In this document: positions 1 through 12,277 of the stretch, in pieces | Numbering within the stretch: position 1 is the stretch's first letter | Layout of the letters: each line of letters starts with the position of its first letter | Assembly (NCBI RefSeq): GCF_025118155.1 | Contig: NW_026251398.1 | Span: forward strand, 372,001 to 436,000 | Reading direction: 5' to 3' | Origin: Cokeromyces recurvatus | Lineage: Eukaryota; Mucoromycota; Mucoromycetes; Mucorales; Mucoraceae | DNA length: 64,000 nucleotides | Position numbers and translations under genes: made by a program | The notes under the pieces: model-generated | Database searches by the model: none | What the model was told of the DNA's origin: nothing | The model's input: the letters and a program-made list of their open reading frames with translations, nothing else

Positions 1-903
1 TTACTGGCTTGATCATGATTTTAAAGAAACTGACTGTATAGATAGCGGTGGCGTATCTAACTATAACTGTCCTTGCGGGACACCTGGCCTATGGAATAAA
101 AACTGGTTTAATCAAATGATCTCTGTCCCCACCTATATAAGCGATATTTGTTTATTACTTCAAGAACATGGATTAACGAGTAAACAACTCATGGGTTGTA
201 AGGACATTCAAACCCGCTCCTTTGACAGGATTGTGGGTCGTATTCGTCCTGTCAGTAACTGGACGGGTGCGAATCTTTTGGATGTTGCCTCTGTTGGCTT
301 TAGTATGGGCCTCTTGACTCAAAATGCGACAGCCGTCAAGATTGCCCTAGAGTACTTTTATGGAGGTGTCGAGATCAGTCCAAGAGTAGCTGGAGATGGC
401 ATTCAAGCAGATGGCTCCTTTATGCAACATGATGGGTTGCTTTACAATGGTAATTATGGTCAGGATTACATGAATGATCTCTTGTCTGTCTTTACAGAGA
501 CGAAAGGGACTTCGGTAGCACCGACTTTATTAACTCAAACGGCCTTTGCTACCTTGATGAGCGGTACAGAATGGATGATTGTATCTGATATTAAATTGAA
601 TTTGCTTCTTTGGCAATACAGTGTGATTGGTCGCATGGTTTCCTTTAAATATTCTGATAAACAAGCCAGTGGTGGGGTAGCCATCAATTTTGATAGTGTA
701 GCTGAAAGTGCTGAAGGTTGGTCAAAGCAAGGTGTAATTGATTCCATTGTAAACCGTTTAGAGTCCCCTTCTACAGGTGATGCTAATCAAGGTGATCTAG
801 TGGGTACTCGATACTTTTATAATGCAGACTATATGGTTAGTATATAGTTAGTAGAAGAATTTATAGAAAAAAAAAAGAAGAATTCATTTATTAATATATA
901 CAA

Positions 904-962
<59 letters not shown>

Positions 963-2064
963 GATTCATCGTGCTCCTAATTATGTTACTACTATGAAAA
1001 TGTATTCCAGTCGTACCGTAAATTCAGAATGTCTTAATAATCAAAACCCTTATGGTTTTCATCTTAGTGATGGTGCGATTTACAACTATTTAACAGGTGA
1101 TGAATATGTTGATACATTTGGCGCCTGGAATTGGGAATTAGTACCTGGAATCACGGTAGATACCTTTGGTACTCCCTTAAGTTGCAGTACAGTGAAAACA
1201 AAGGGGAAAAGGGCATTCGTCGGGGGTGCAACAGATGGGAATACGGGAATTGCTGTAATGGACTATCTTAATCCTCGTAATGGGAATTTGGCCTTCAAGA
1301 AGACAGCCTTCTTCTTTCCTACAGGCTATGCCATTCAGATAGGATCCGTTATATCAAAGAACACAACCGCACAGCTCGTCACAGTCCTTGATCAACGTCG
1401 TCGTAATGGTGACATATACGTTGCGGGAAAACTTAGGAATACAAATACAACCTATGCTACTACAGCGGGCTCTAATAGCATCTGGCACGATAACATTGGT
1501 TATTATTTCCCTACGACCCCTGAGGTCCTTTACGTCGACTCTAGACCTCGTGCCTCTAACTGGGCTTCGATCGGTATCTCGACAGGGAATGATCAACAAC
1601 AACTTTGGACAGCCTACATCAAACACTCAGCTAAGACTGAGACAAATCAAGGTCTCTTGACGCAGTACGTGGTCCAGCCTGGTATCAATGCCACTGATTT
1701 TAATGCTCAAGTAGCTAAAGGTATAACACCTATCGCCCTTGATTTTAAAGCAAGTTCGCCACAGGTCAATGCCGCCTATAGTGCGGCAGACAAATCTATT
1801 GCTGTCGCCTTCTGGACGGCAGGCGTTTATACTCCCCCTTGGGGTTCAACTACAACAATCAAGACGAATCAACCTTGCGTTCTCTTGTTTAGAGAAATAG
1901 AGGCCAATACCCTTTATCGTCTAACCGTGGCTGACCCCTCACAAAAGTTGGAAAAAGTCACTCTGACGTTTACTGTGGCTGGTAAAGTGAAATCAACCAC
2001 GGCTGTATTCCCTAACAGTATCAATGCTGGTAAAGACGTTGTCAAGACCATCACATTTACATAA
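1..2064 (+). CDS. polysaccharide lyase family 8 (chondroitin/hyaluronate/xanthan lyase-like), 5' partial
   Basis: Secreted-type polysaccharide lyase that would cleave uronic-acid polymers by beta-elimination. The coding frame is already open at the window edge (first full codon at base 2), so the N-terminus and any signal peptide lie outside. Visible exons are 2..835 and 964..2064, joined in phase 0 by an intron starting GTTAGT, giving about 644 visible residues. Family-8 hallmarks run in order: the NWTGAN Asn region, DGIQADGSFMQHDG with the catalytic-type His, NYGQDY with the catalytic-type Tyr, then after the intron YSSRT, the conserved block DEYVDTFGAWNWELVPGITVD (shown to 20 residues: EYVDTFGAWNWELVPGITVD), and the C-terminal beta-sandwich. 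The substrate cannot be told from sequence; chondroitin, hyaluronan and xanthan are all possible. It converges on UTP20, with 111 bp between stop codons. Family call is firm; activity is inferred. Confidence 0.88.
911..962 (+). repeat. (CA)n-(TA)n compound microsatellite inside the lyase intron
   Basis: About 12 CA units pass directly into about 13 TA units and end in the TAG acceptor of the intron at 836..963. Variation in repeat length would change the distance from branch point to acceptor. Confidence 0.9.
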
Positions 2065-2175
2065 TTATTTATACTTTGTTTTATATTTATGTTATATATA
2101 TATAAATCATGCATATTATTATTATTATACACAAAAAATCAAATTTATTTATTTATATATACTCTATAAAATGTT

Positions 2176-5100
2176 TTATTGATGATGTTTGGCACGCTTC
2201 TTTTTAGCATACGCCTTTTGTTTTCTATCTAATTTACGCTTAGCAATGAGAGTTGGGTTAGTAATAGCCAAGACTGCTTTATTTGCTTTACGCTCCTGTC
2301 TTGTTTGGAGTACTTGTTGTCGTACACGTTGATATACTGCAAAATATACAGTAGGTCCAGCCTTGTTTTGAAGTAAGTTGAGAATTTCAGTACCCAATTG
2401 TTGCAATGAATCTATAGACCCAAAGAAAAAAAAAAGGAGAGGAAAAGAAAAAATGTTAGTTAAATATATCCCAACTATCTTTTATTTCATTTAACATACC
2501 AAAGCCATCTGATTTATTTTGTTCTTCATTTACTGTACGATAAATAGGTGCTATCACTGGCATTAAATAAGGTGGTAATTCTTCAGTTGTCATTGTATTA
2601 CACATTGCTGCAAACCATTTAAAAACAGAAGAGCGCTATATAGGATATATTGGATTGATTAATAATTTCATTCATATACTAATAATAAAATAGAATTAAA
2701 GTACTTACCAAGATGATATCACTCTTAATTTTACGAATAGCAGCACCACGAGCAGTAAAAGAAGCTTTTCTAAATAACCAATTTAATGATTGTTTATGAG
2801 CTTTCTGATTAATCTTTTCAGTAGCAGCTTCATCTTCTCCTTCTACAACTTCATTATCATTCATCTTATCAGTATCTTCAAGGTCTTCTTCATCTTTTTC
2901 TTCCTCGTCTTCTTCATCTGACATATAATAAAAGCATCTACCAATAAAGAACAGATTTTTTACAATTTGATCTGCTTGTTCTTCTGTTACATGATTACTC
3001 TTCAATTGTTCCAAAAAGTCGCCAGCCAACATTCTTAATGTAGCACGATCAAGGTAACTGCATACGGTTGAGCTTTCATTAATTGTACGTGTCTTTGGAT
3101 CAATCTCAGAAAAGAAAACACCATAGAGACGAGTAGAAGATGAACGAATCCAGGCGTGAGGGAAAAGCAACATATATTGCATCACTCGCCAAACTACTTC
3201 TGTACTTTGCTCATAAACCAATTTAGGGAACGTTTTAATGATTTTTGCAAAGGTATTGATGGCATAGTAGGCTACTTCCCATTGTATATCGACATCCATC
3301 GCTTCTTCATCAGCTGCTAGCTCTTCAGTACGGTCTCGACTCTCTTCTAAAATCTTGGAAAGACGTTGAATAAGTCCTGCTGCTTGTGGTTTTAACTGTG
3401 TACCAATACTTTCAAGAGCTAAACCATAAACTTGACAAGCTACACGTTGAAGACTGGGCTTTCCTGATTCATCAAGCCATTTATTTAATAATTTATAAAA
3501 CGTAGGTAATCGTTCTGTGCTGCGAGCTAAAAGGGATTTAACAAGAGCAGCTGCCATTTCACGACATTTGCTAGATTCATCATTCACAAGACGCATTACA
3601 AGGGCAAAGAAAATGGGATCAATATAATCAATGAGGACCTCATCACCAAATTTAGTAATGATTTGATACAAAAATTCCATAACCGATTCACGACCACTTT
3701 CAAAGACGTATTCAAGATTTTTGATCACAAACGTCATTTGTTGTTTGAGACGGCCCTTACCTTGAGGATAATCCATAAGGAACATGAAAAAGACGGATCG
3801 TGCCTGTTGTCTAACTTCTTTGCTTTGGTTGGTTACCATAATATTTGAAATATTATCCATAAGATCGTACATTTCAGGGGCAACAAACTTGCGAGAGATA
3901 ATAGCTCGAATGAGACCAAAGGTTGTACTTTGACGTTCAAGCTCTTCCAAATCAGGTCGAACAAAATCCAAGATGTATGTTAATTGTGTCTCTGTCAATC
4001 TTGTTTCGGTATTATCACGAATACAGACAATCAAAAGTTTTAAGCAAGCCTGTACTGTCTTTGTACGTGAAGTACCTGAAGATTTGAGAATAGCAAAGCA
4101 TCGATCAATTGAAACACCAACAGCGGATTGTATGTTGCCGATCTTCATGGGAATAAATTGACTCATGATGCGAGCTGATAAAACAACATTAGCAGATTGG
4201 TTTGAGTAAAGTGTGTTACCAACTGCATTAACCAGTTTTCTCAGACGTAAAAGGTATTCCTCATTTGTCAGATCAAACTTATTCTTTTTAAGAGCAGATG
4301 CAAGAAGACTAAGGCCAAGGAAAACAAATCGATAGGCATTGGCACGATAATGATCCACAGGTTCCGCTGTAGGCCTCTTCATTTGAACTTCGAAATTAAG
4401 TTCCTTTTGTGTCTTTTTAACCGTCATCTTTGGTTGCACCTTATATTCTTCTTTATTTTCAGTGATTAAATTATAGGCAAAATCAAGTAATTCAAGAGAT
4501 TCGAATTCAGGATTTTTCACTAGACCAATCGCAATACGACGTAAGAGATCCTCAACTTTGAGAAGCTTACGATTGCTTTCAGTGTTTGACATAACTTCCT
4601 TCAAAGGCATCAAAAGGACATGGACATGCTTGAAATGAATCACTTGAGAAAGTAATTCAAAGGAAATAGGACTACGACGACTCTTGGCTTCCTTTGTTTT
4701 ACCTGTCATCTCATCTTGATCCTTTTCTTCACCAGCAGTGCCGAAGATATCATTTACAAGAACATCAACAATATCCTCTAGACAATAATCAAGATCTCCT
4801 ACCTTAACTTGCTTCATTATATCTTGTATGAGTGAGTTAACAGTAAAGCCCAAAACATGTAGTTCATAACCCTTTTGCAGAGACGCACGCAGATCCTTAA
4901 TGATAAAGTTGAAGTAAGCAGGACCTAAGAAGGCACTAATTTTGACAAGAGTATCACGGGTAACATCACGAACATCTTGAGCACGACTACGAATGATTTG
5001 ACAAACGGAGGTTAAGAGACCGGGTAAATTGACTCGCTTGGACTTTTCTGGAAGATAACAAAGAAGCTTTGTAATACCAAGGGCGAGTGGCACACGACCA

Positions 5101-8100
5101 ATGACAGATCCTCTAGTTTTATTATGGTTTAAGAGACTATTGAGGTCGGGTAAAAGTTTTGTAACAAGGATATCATGAATCCTTTCTGCTTGGTCTCTTA
5201 CTACAACCTTTTCTTCTTCTGCTTCTTCATTTTCATTCATCTCTTCTTCTTGTAGTTCACCAGCATCCTTAGCTGCTTGCTTTAAGATATCTTCATTTGT
5301 TAAATAATTAATGCGAAGCTTCTGACGCCCCATAATCGATTTTACTGTTTCATCAGATATTTCAATATGTTGAACATCAAAATGGAATGAGTCTAAAATG
5401 CAAATAACGGCACGTACATATAACTTTTCCTTTTCATTGTCTTGTTTTACAAGCTTCAAATAAGTTTGAAGTAAATTATAATAAGAATTCCATGAAAGAA
5501 CTTTAGCAAGAGCAGTAATTGCATTTGTACATTGTCGAAGTAGACCTTCATCTTGAATTTGATCTCCCTCGGTCAAGAAAGCATAAATAATTGGTAAAAA
5601 TATATGATTGACAGTGGCGATCTTTAATCCGTTCTCTTCAGCATGAGTAGAAAGACGTTGTAAAGCACGGCCACGACGTGAGATTTGCATATGATAAATA
5701 TTGTTGAAAAAGTTGGATTCTTCATCATTACTCAAAAGAGATGTCATATCCTCAAACATGGATAATTCGGGGAACATCTTGACACAAGATCCTAAAAGAG
5801 TAATAAATTCCATACGAACAAGTTCTATACGAGCTCGTAAGCCACGCTTGATAGCAGGATAAATTAAACCCTCAATATATTTTATCATCTTATATTTGAC
5901 CTCTTCATCTTCTTGACTTTGTGTTGCCTTCAGGAATTGTACCATACAATGTGTTGCTGTGCCTCGAACTGCCATTTCATCAGGATTATGCATACAGTAT
6001 ACTAATTGGTGTAAGATAGGTAACCATTGATGAATGTTAAACTGTTCATAATAGGTATCTGCAATTGAACTAAGCGCATCAAGCATTTGATCGTAATCAG
6101 GCTCTGCAATACGTTTCTTTGAAAAGCTGTTCATCATTGTCAAGAGTTCATCTACCTTTGTAAGTTCATCAGGATTAGCTTGAGCAAATGTATGAAAGAC
6201 TTCTATAAGCCCCATACGGGTTTCACGAGAATGTGCAATGGCGAAAAAGTTAGATGCAGCATTATAGTATTGATGATAAAGGCTCGAACCAGCTTCAAAT
6301 CCAGGTACAATATGGATAAACTTAGCCCAAATTGTTAAAATATCCTGTTTGGATTTCTCCGGGATCACACGAGAGGGTTTCTTAAGACTGGGTAATAAAA
6401 GTGCAACAATAGTTGCCGCTTGCTCACCATTCTTGGCATAAGGTGCAATACGAGCAGCAATCGCAATTTCACGGATAGAGTATGTATTACCAAATTTGGC
6501 ATCATCCTTAGATTGAGTTAAGCGGTACTTGAGTTCATTCAAAAGCAAATTAACATGAGGGATTATAAGTTTTTCTTTTAATGATTGTGTGCCATCAACA
6601 TCCATTTCATTATCACAAAGATCAAGAAGAGATTCAATGATTTCCAACAAGACATTCAGCACATTTTCGTTTAGTTTTTCTACAGATAAGGTGGCTATAA
6701 TCTGTGGTATAACAGAGGGATCATAATCAACAAGATAGTTAGCATATTTACTCTGTTTGGACCAAACTAAGAATAGATTCAAAAGACTGCTAACATCTTG
6801 AGAGGTTGTAGAAGGGAAAGCAGGAAGTTGAGGTGTAATATAAGCAGAAAAGAGGGATGGTATAAAGGAGGTAAAGTCAAAGTTGCCACTGATCTTGAAG
6901 AAACCAACGATACGCTTCATGGCCAATGCTCTGACTTCCTTTGACTTTGAACTTTGTTCTTTTTCACCATCAACTTCCATGGCATCAGGGAGTCTTCGAC
7001 TATGTACAAAATTAATCAAATACAAAACAACCTTTAGGAGATCAGGTGCAAAAGGTAGAATATAGGTGGCCAACTGTTTAATCATATCTTCTAACAAGTT
7101 CAAAAGACCGGTTTGTTTTCTCCAAGGAATTTGCTCCACAAGACGTTTGCCTTCAGAAACAAACTCGAATTTCGATACATGATTATCCTGATCTACTTCC
7201 ATACCTGGCAATTCGAGGATCATTTTGAAGGGCTCAAGGGCAAGATCAATAAAATATCGAATCTCTTCAGCTGTGCAACAAGCTACACTACCAAGAATCA
7301 TCTTTCGGCGTGCTGTTTTACTTGTCTTGGCAGATGCCTTGGCACGTTGAATAAGACGACCATAAAGAATGCGCATCAAGACAGGCATCAAACCCTTTCG
7401 ATGAGCAGGATCAATTGGACTTTGTTCTTCATTTTGTATCAAGTTACTAAGTTCGTCACGGAATCTGGTATCATCATACAAGAGACGCAGGTTATCAGCA
7501 TAGGGTTTGACATTAGGATTCTTCCAACTAATAATACATTCTAAGGCAGCCTTTTGCAAATTGAAATCACCCATAGCAATAATATGCATAAAGACGTCAT
7601 ATAATTCAGCGGTACGATATGCAGCTGCAGGGTTCTTATAAACAGCGAAAATGGCAAGCCAGCTTGTCATCCTACTTTTATTTACACGACTTGAACGTTG
7701 CAAAATACCTAATTCTTCGTTTATCATTATTGCTTGATCAGCTTCATTGTCATCCTCATTTTCTTCCTCGCCTTCCTCAGAAGTTGACATAAACTCCTCA
7801 CTATAGAACTTCAAAAATATAGGTACCAAATGTCTTCCTTTGGCTTCTGTAGTTGTTGCTGTATCCTTCAATACAAGCAATAATAAATTATAATAGTTCC
7901 AGAAATCCATATGACCATCTTCTTGTTGACTAAATCCAGCAAATAACAAAGCAAGGCTTTGTGCTTTTTCCGTTTGCATTATCTTCCATGATTGATCTTG
8001 GACATGAGTAATATGCGTTAAAGTAGGACATTCGAACGTGATATTACCTGTCTTGGTAGCTTTTTGATGAGATTCATTCATGTCATTCGTCATGATTAAC

Positions 8101-10967
8101 TTATCCAAAATATCTTTAGAAAATCCATCTCGAACTAATTGATATTCATGATTAAACTTCATCAATTCATCATGCATCATTGACCAATAGAGTTCAGCAT
8201 TATTGTTGGAAAAGGTGACTAAGATTTTGCGTGCCTCAACCCAAAGGGGACGTAAATTGACTGTTAAAAGGCCTAAGGCCAAACGAGGAGCAAAATCTTC
8301 AAGCAAGTCAGGTGTACGTTTCGAACTGGTTATTAAGTTTAATTTTTGAATTAAAAGAACCTTATCTCGATACTCCTTAAAGGTAGCATTAATTTCCTCC
8401 ATATGAAGTGCAGTACGTACTAATTCAGAAGGCTCAAGCGTTTTGTGTTGGTCATCCAGCTTCATCATAGGTTGATCATAAAGTGCTAAAATTTTAAGTG
8501 TATTTAAGCGACACTGATGTCGATAAGAACTAAGGTTGTCTTTGAGATGATTATAAATAATTCCGAAATTTTCCAACGAGAAAACTTCCTTGTAATTATT
8601 GCTAGAATATAAGAGATCCAAGTATTGATAAATACCAGAAAGAATAAGTTCATTTCCTTTATAATTTATAAGAATTCCCTTCATCAGTCTTTCATGCATC
8701 TTATTCAATTCTCCTAGTAAAGATGTAGAATGAGAAGCAATAGATGTCAATGATTCCAAAGCAAGACCCATAAGTGATTCCAATACATAATTTTTATGTC
8801 CCAAAATATAAGGTGTATTTACAATTGAGTTATCATCTTCATTATTCTTTTGCAAGAAATCAGCTAGTGAAATAAATAATGACATAATGACAGGTGATAC
8901 TTTATCAACAGAAGTCTGAATTTTGGTTAGAATTCGAAGTGCAGAAGCCAAGACTGTAATTGCAGATATATTTGATTCTTTAGCCTTTTTTTTTAAAAAA
9001 AAAAGATGGTTGGTTGATTAATGATTGCTTTTACAAATTGAACAATTTTTATTTTTTTATTTTTTACCTTTAGATCAGTAGTATTTAAAATATCTCTTTC
9101 TTTGGTCCAATCGAATGTTTTACTCATGATATCCAAAACACTTTCTACAAATGGCTTCTTACTTTCTAGAGTTGGGAAACGTACAAGACCCTCTGCAGTC
9201 AAAGACGATGTCAAGGTCTCACTTTCTAATTCTATTTCATTAAAGACTTCTGCTAAAAATAGAATGGTCTCATAAGGATATTCATCAAATCTATCAGAGG
9301 CATATTTCACAATGTAAGGTAAGCAGACTTGTGTATAATTAGGCCATTTCAATTTTGCCAATGAAAGATAAAAGCCATAAATAAAATCGACATTGCATGA
9401 ATGAAGTATATCCAAAATGACACGACCGCCGCTGATAACAACCTCCAGTGATCCATGGAATAATGTACCTGCTATCAATCGAACTGTTTCTGTATAAAGA
9501 TAATTGGCATGTTGTTGAGAAGGATTAAAAACATATTTTGCAGCTTCTTGAAGATGACTGACGATAGGCTTGAAATCTTCTACACGACTTCCCTTTCTGA
9601 CAGTAACAATCATGTTAAGAATTGAAATTTGAATTGCTACCTTCTTTTCATTTGGAACTTCTTCTTTAAGTTCTGTATCTAATTCATTCAAAACAATATT
9701 AATCATTGGTGTAAAATGTTGACGATAGACATGGTGAAGGACTAAAAGTGTTGTTTTCTTTAACAAACTATGAATAGGATCACTGGGAAGATCATCAGCT
9801 TTTATGTCTTCATTATTGTTATAAGATTGAATCAAAAGTTCTTTATATATAGATTCACCTCTTGAATGAATACGATGATCAATTTGCTGTTGTTTTTTTT
9901 GGAATAAAAATAATTAGTATATATACAAATATGAAAAAAAAATGGATATAGATTGGTTTTACCTTAATGGATTCAAAAAATAGCATAGCTAAACCTTCTT
10001 CAAATTCTTGAGATGGTTCAGCTTTTAGTGTGTTGAGGATATACTGAACAATCTTTTTCAAATCTGCGCCACGAGTCTTACGTAATAAATAAGCAAAAGC
10101 TTCGGCTGTAAAATGACGAATATAGGGACGAGTTTGATTATCTTCACCCAATAAGCTTGTAAACAAACTACGATAACAATTTTAAATATCATATTGAATA
10201 ATGCTGGTAAATAAACAAATAAAGACTTACTTGAAGGTTTGTTCTAAATCTGGAAGGATTTGTCTTGAAAGAAATTTAAAGAGATAAGCAATACAATTAA
10301 AAACACTCTATTAAAAAATAATAATACAAAATTGAGTTTCTTTTGTTTTTATGTACATTTAATTTTTTTTCTTTGTTTATATCTACCTCTAATAGTTTAA
10401 TATCCTTTTGATATACTAAAGGTAAAATGCGTGATAATAAGCGAGTATAATAAGGGTAAAATTCTCCTTCCAAATCTTTTGCTAATTTTGTGATCAAACT
10501 ACATGAAAAAAAAAAGAATTAACTTGGTTTATCCACTATCATGTTTTGTTAATCCTTATGCTTACTCTAAAATACCATCTAAAGCCATACTTTCATTAAC
10601 TTGAAGATGTTTTTCAAAGATTGTAATAATCGTCTCTTTATGGTAAATGATAGACGGTAATGATTTCACAAGCGGAGTGATTTCTTTTAAAAAATCTTTA
10701 AAATGTCTGGTCAAATTAAGATCTTTCCACTGTAACAGGGCTTCATAAAAGAAAGAGCCATGATAATCAGGCTCATCTTCAACAATGCGTGATCGACGTA
10801 CGACATCAACTTTAATTCGTTCAACTCGAGTTTTGAAGGATTGGTACTAACAGTAGAAATTTTAGACGTTAACTATTATTATTTTTTCCTTTTTTATTAT
10901 TTCTTACCTTGAAACGATTAGTTCCTTGACCAGTATTCAATTCAAGAGGAATTGAATTGTCCTTCAT
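2176..10967 (-). CDS. UTP20: UTP20/DRIM, U3 snoRNP-associated HEAT-repeat protein of the small-subunit processome
   Basis: Nucleolar scaffold needed for 18S rRNA maturation. Exons (complement): 10908..10967, 10566..10846, 10387..10498, 10231..10307, 9963..10167, 9068..9886, 2709..8984, 2500..2635, 2176..2411. All phases close and give 2733 residues, against about 2490 in yeast and 2785 in human. The N-terminus has the UTP20-type TNRF and FYEALLQWKDLNLT motifs; exon 4 encodes FNCIAYLFKFLSRQILPDLE, matching the yeast family block. The body is helical HEAT/ARM repeats. Acidic stretches (EEGEEENEDD, DEEDEEEKDEED) precede a basic tail of K/R-rich helix ending KKKRAKHHQ, as in known UTP20 proteins. 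One 6.3-kb exon carries three quarters of the protein, while the N-terminus is cut by six introns. The intron before exon 7 ends in a T10/A9 tract. It is divergent from the CAF120-like gene. Confidence 0.95.
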
Positions 10968-11028
10968 GGTTATTTATAAATTTAATTGATCTTGGTTAAT
11001 AGAAGAAGAAATAGGTTTGACAGATTTC

Positions 11029-11072
<44 letters not shown>

Positions 11073-12277
11073 TAGCAAAGCTTAACTGTGCATTTTTAAA
11101 GGAACGAAAAGCAGTCTCGAATATATTTGCATTGAACACCGCCACACTTAAAATCACTACTACTGCTATGATGACTTTAACTTTATTGACAAATAATTAT
11201 GAGTATATTTAATACGAGAATTCTATTCTAACTCTCTTTCTATTATTGATAATTATGATATATAATGACTATTTTGGTTCATTTTTATTACTTTTATGTA
11301 TAATGCTGTCAAGCAGTTATCAACTACACATCTTTTTTTTTTCTTTCACTCACTTGGGTGATATTAAAGCAGGGAAATACACATAATAAAACTAACTTTT
11401 TATATCAGGTCAAGACATAATTTATGACTGTTTTCGAATATACAATAGTGTACTAGGTTTGCCCTATTAGAATATACCTACTGCAAAAGCATATGATATT
11501 ATAAATAAATAGTATTAAATAAATTAACAACTTGAAACAGTCTTGCAGTACTCGAATACTCCAAGTTAGTCAAGTTACATATTGTTTGATGCTTACAAAT
11601 GGATAGGATAAATTGCAACAAATAAATTGTTGTATATTGATAAAATAGTGATGATGTCAACATCAATAATAATTTGAGGCACAAAAAAAAAAGAAGGTTT
11701 ACTCAACACATAGAATCACGATCTTTTCTCTCTATTTTCTTTTTAATGAAGAAGGAAAGAAGTCATGATGATGAAATACTTAAAGTTAATTCTTACAATA
11801 ACAACACTATCATTTAGAGAAGTGTGCCATTTTCATTCTACTCAAAAATGGAAATTTAGGAGCATGAAAGATTTAGTATGTCTCAACAGCATTTACCAAA
11901 ATAACTATTTTGTCCTACATTTTCCATACTAAATATACACACCGCACATGGACGAATATTTATAGAAACAGTTAGTTAAAAAAAAAAGCTATATTACGTA
12001 ATATAAGTTTTTATCTAGATTTAATTTTCTATCTTTTTTTTTCCCTTTTTTCTTTTCTTTTTTTTTTTTTGTAAGGGAAATATCATATATACTAATAGCC
12101 ATATTATATCATTATTATACCGCTATTATTCCCTCCTTTTTTCCCCCTTACACAGGCCTTTTTTTTTATTTTATTTTTTATATAATAGAGTAGAAAAGAT
12201 TTTTTTTTTTTTTTTAGTTGTATAACATTGTAATTAAGTAACATTTCACATTCTTTTTATTTTTTTTTCTATTTAGA
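10968..12277. other. 1.3-kb divergent intergenic region, UTP20 / CAF120-like
   Basis: No convincing coding potential on either strand. It holds a run of 37 T at 11031..11067, only 64-100 bp upstream of the UTP20 start, and many T/A-rich stretches before the CAF120-like start. It must contain both promoters. Short open frames here (for example around 11499..11684 on the minus strand) look random. Confidence 0.75.
11031..11067. repeat. poly(dT)37 tract in the UTP20 upstream region
   Basis: Uninterrupted run of 37 T on the plus strand (A on the UTP20 coding strand). Such poly(dA:dT) tracts are known to disfavour nucleosomes, so it may help keep this promoter open. Exact length is vulnerable to sequencing error. 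Confidence 0.85.

Noticed and set aside
7113..7544. 143-codon plus-strand open frame opposite UTP20
   Set aside because: Antisense to a long conserved exon; its residues have no domain character and UTP20 explains the sequence.
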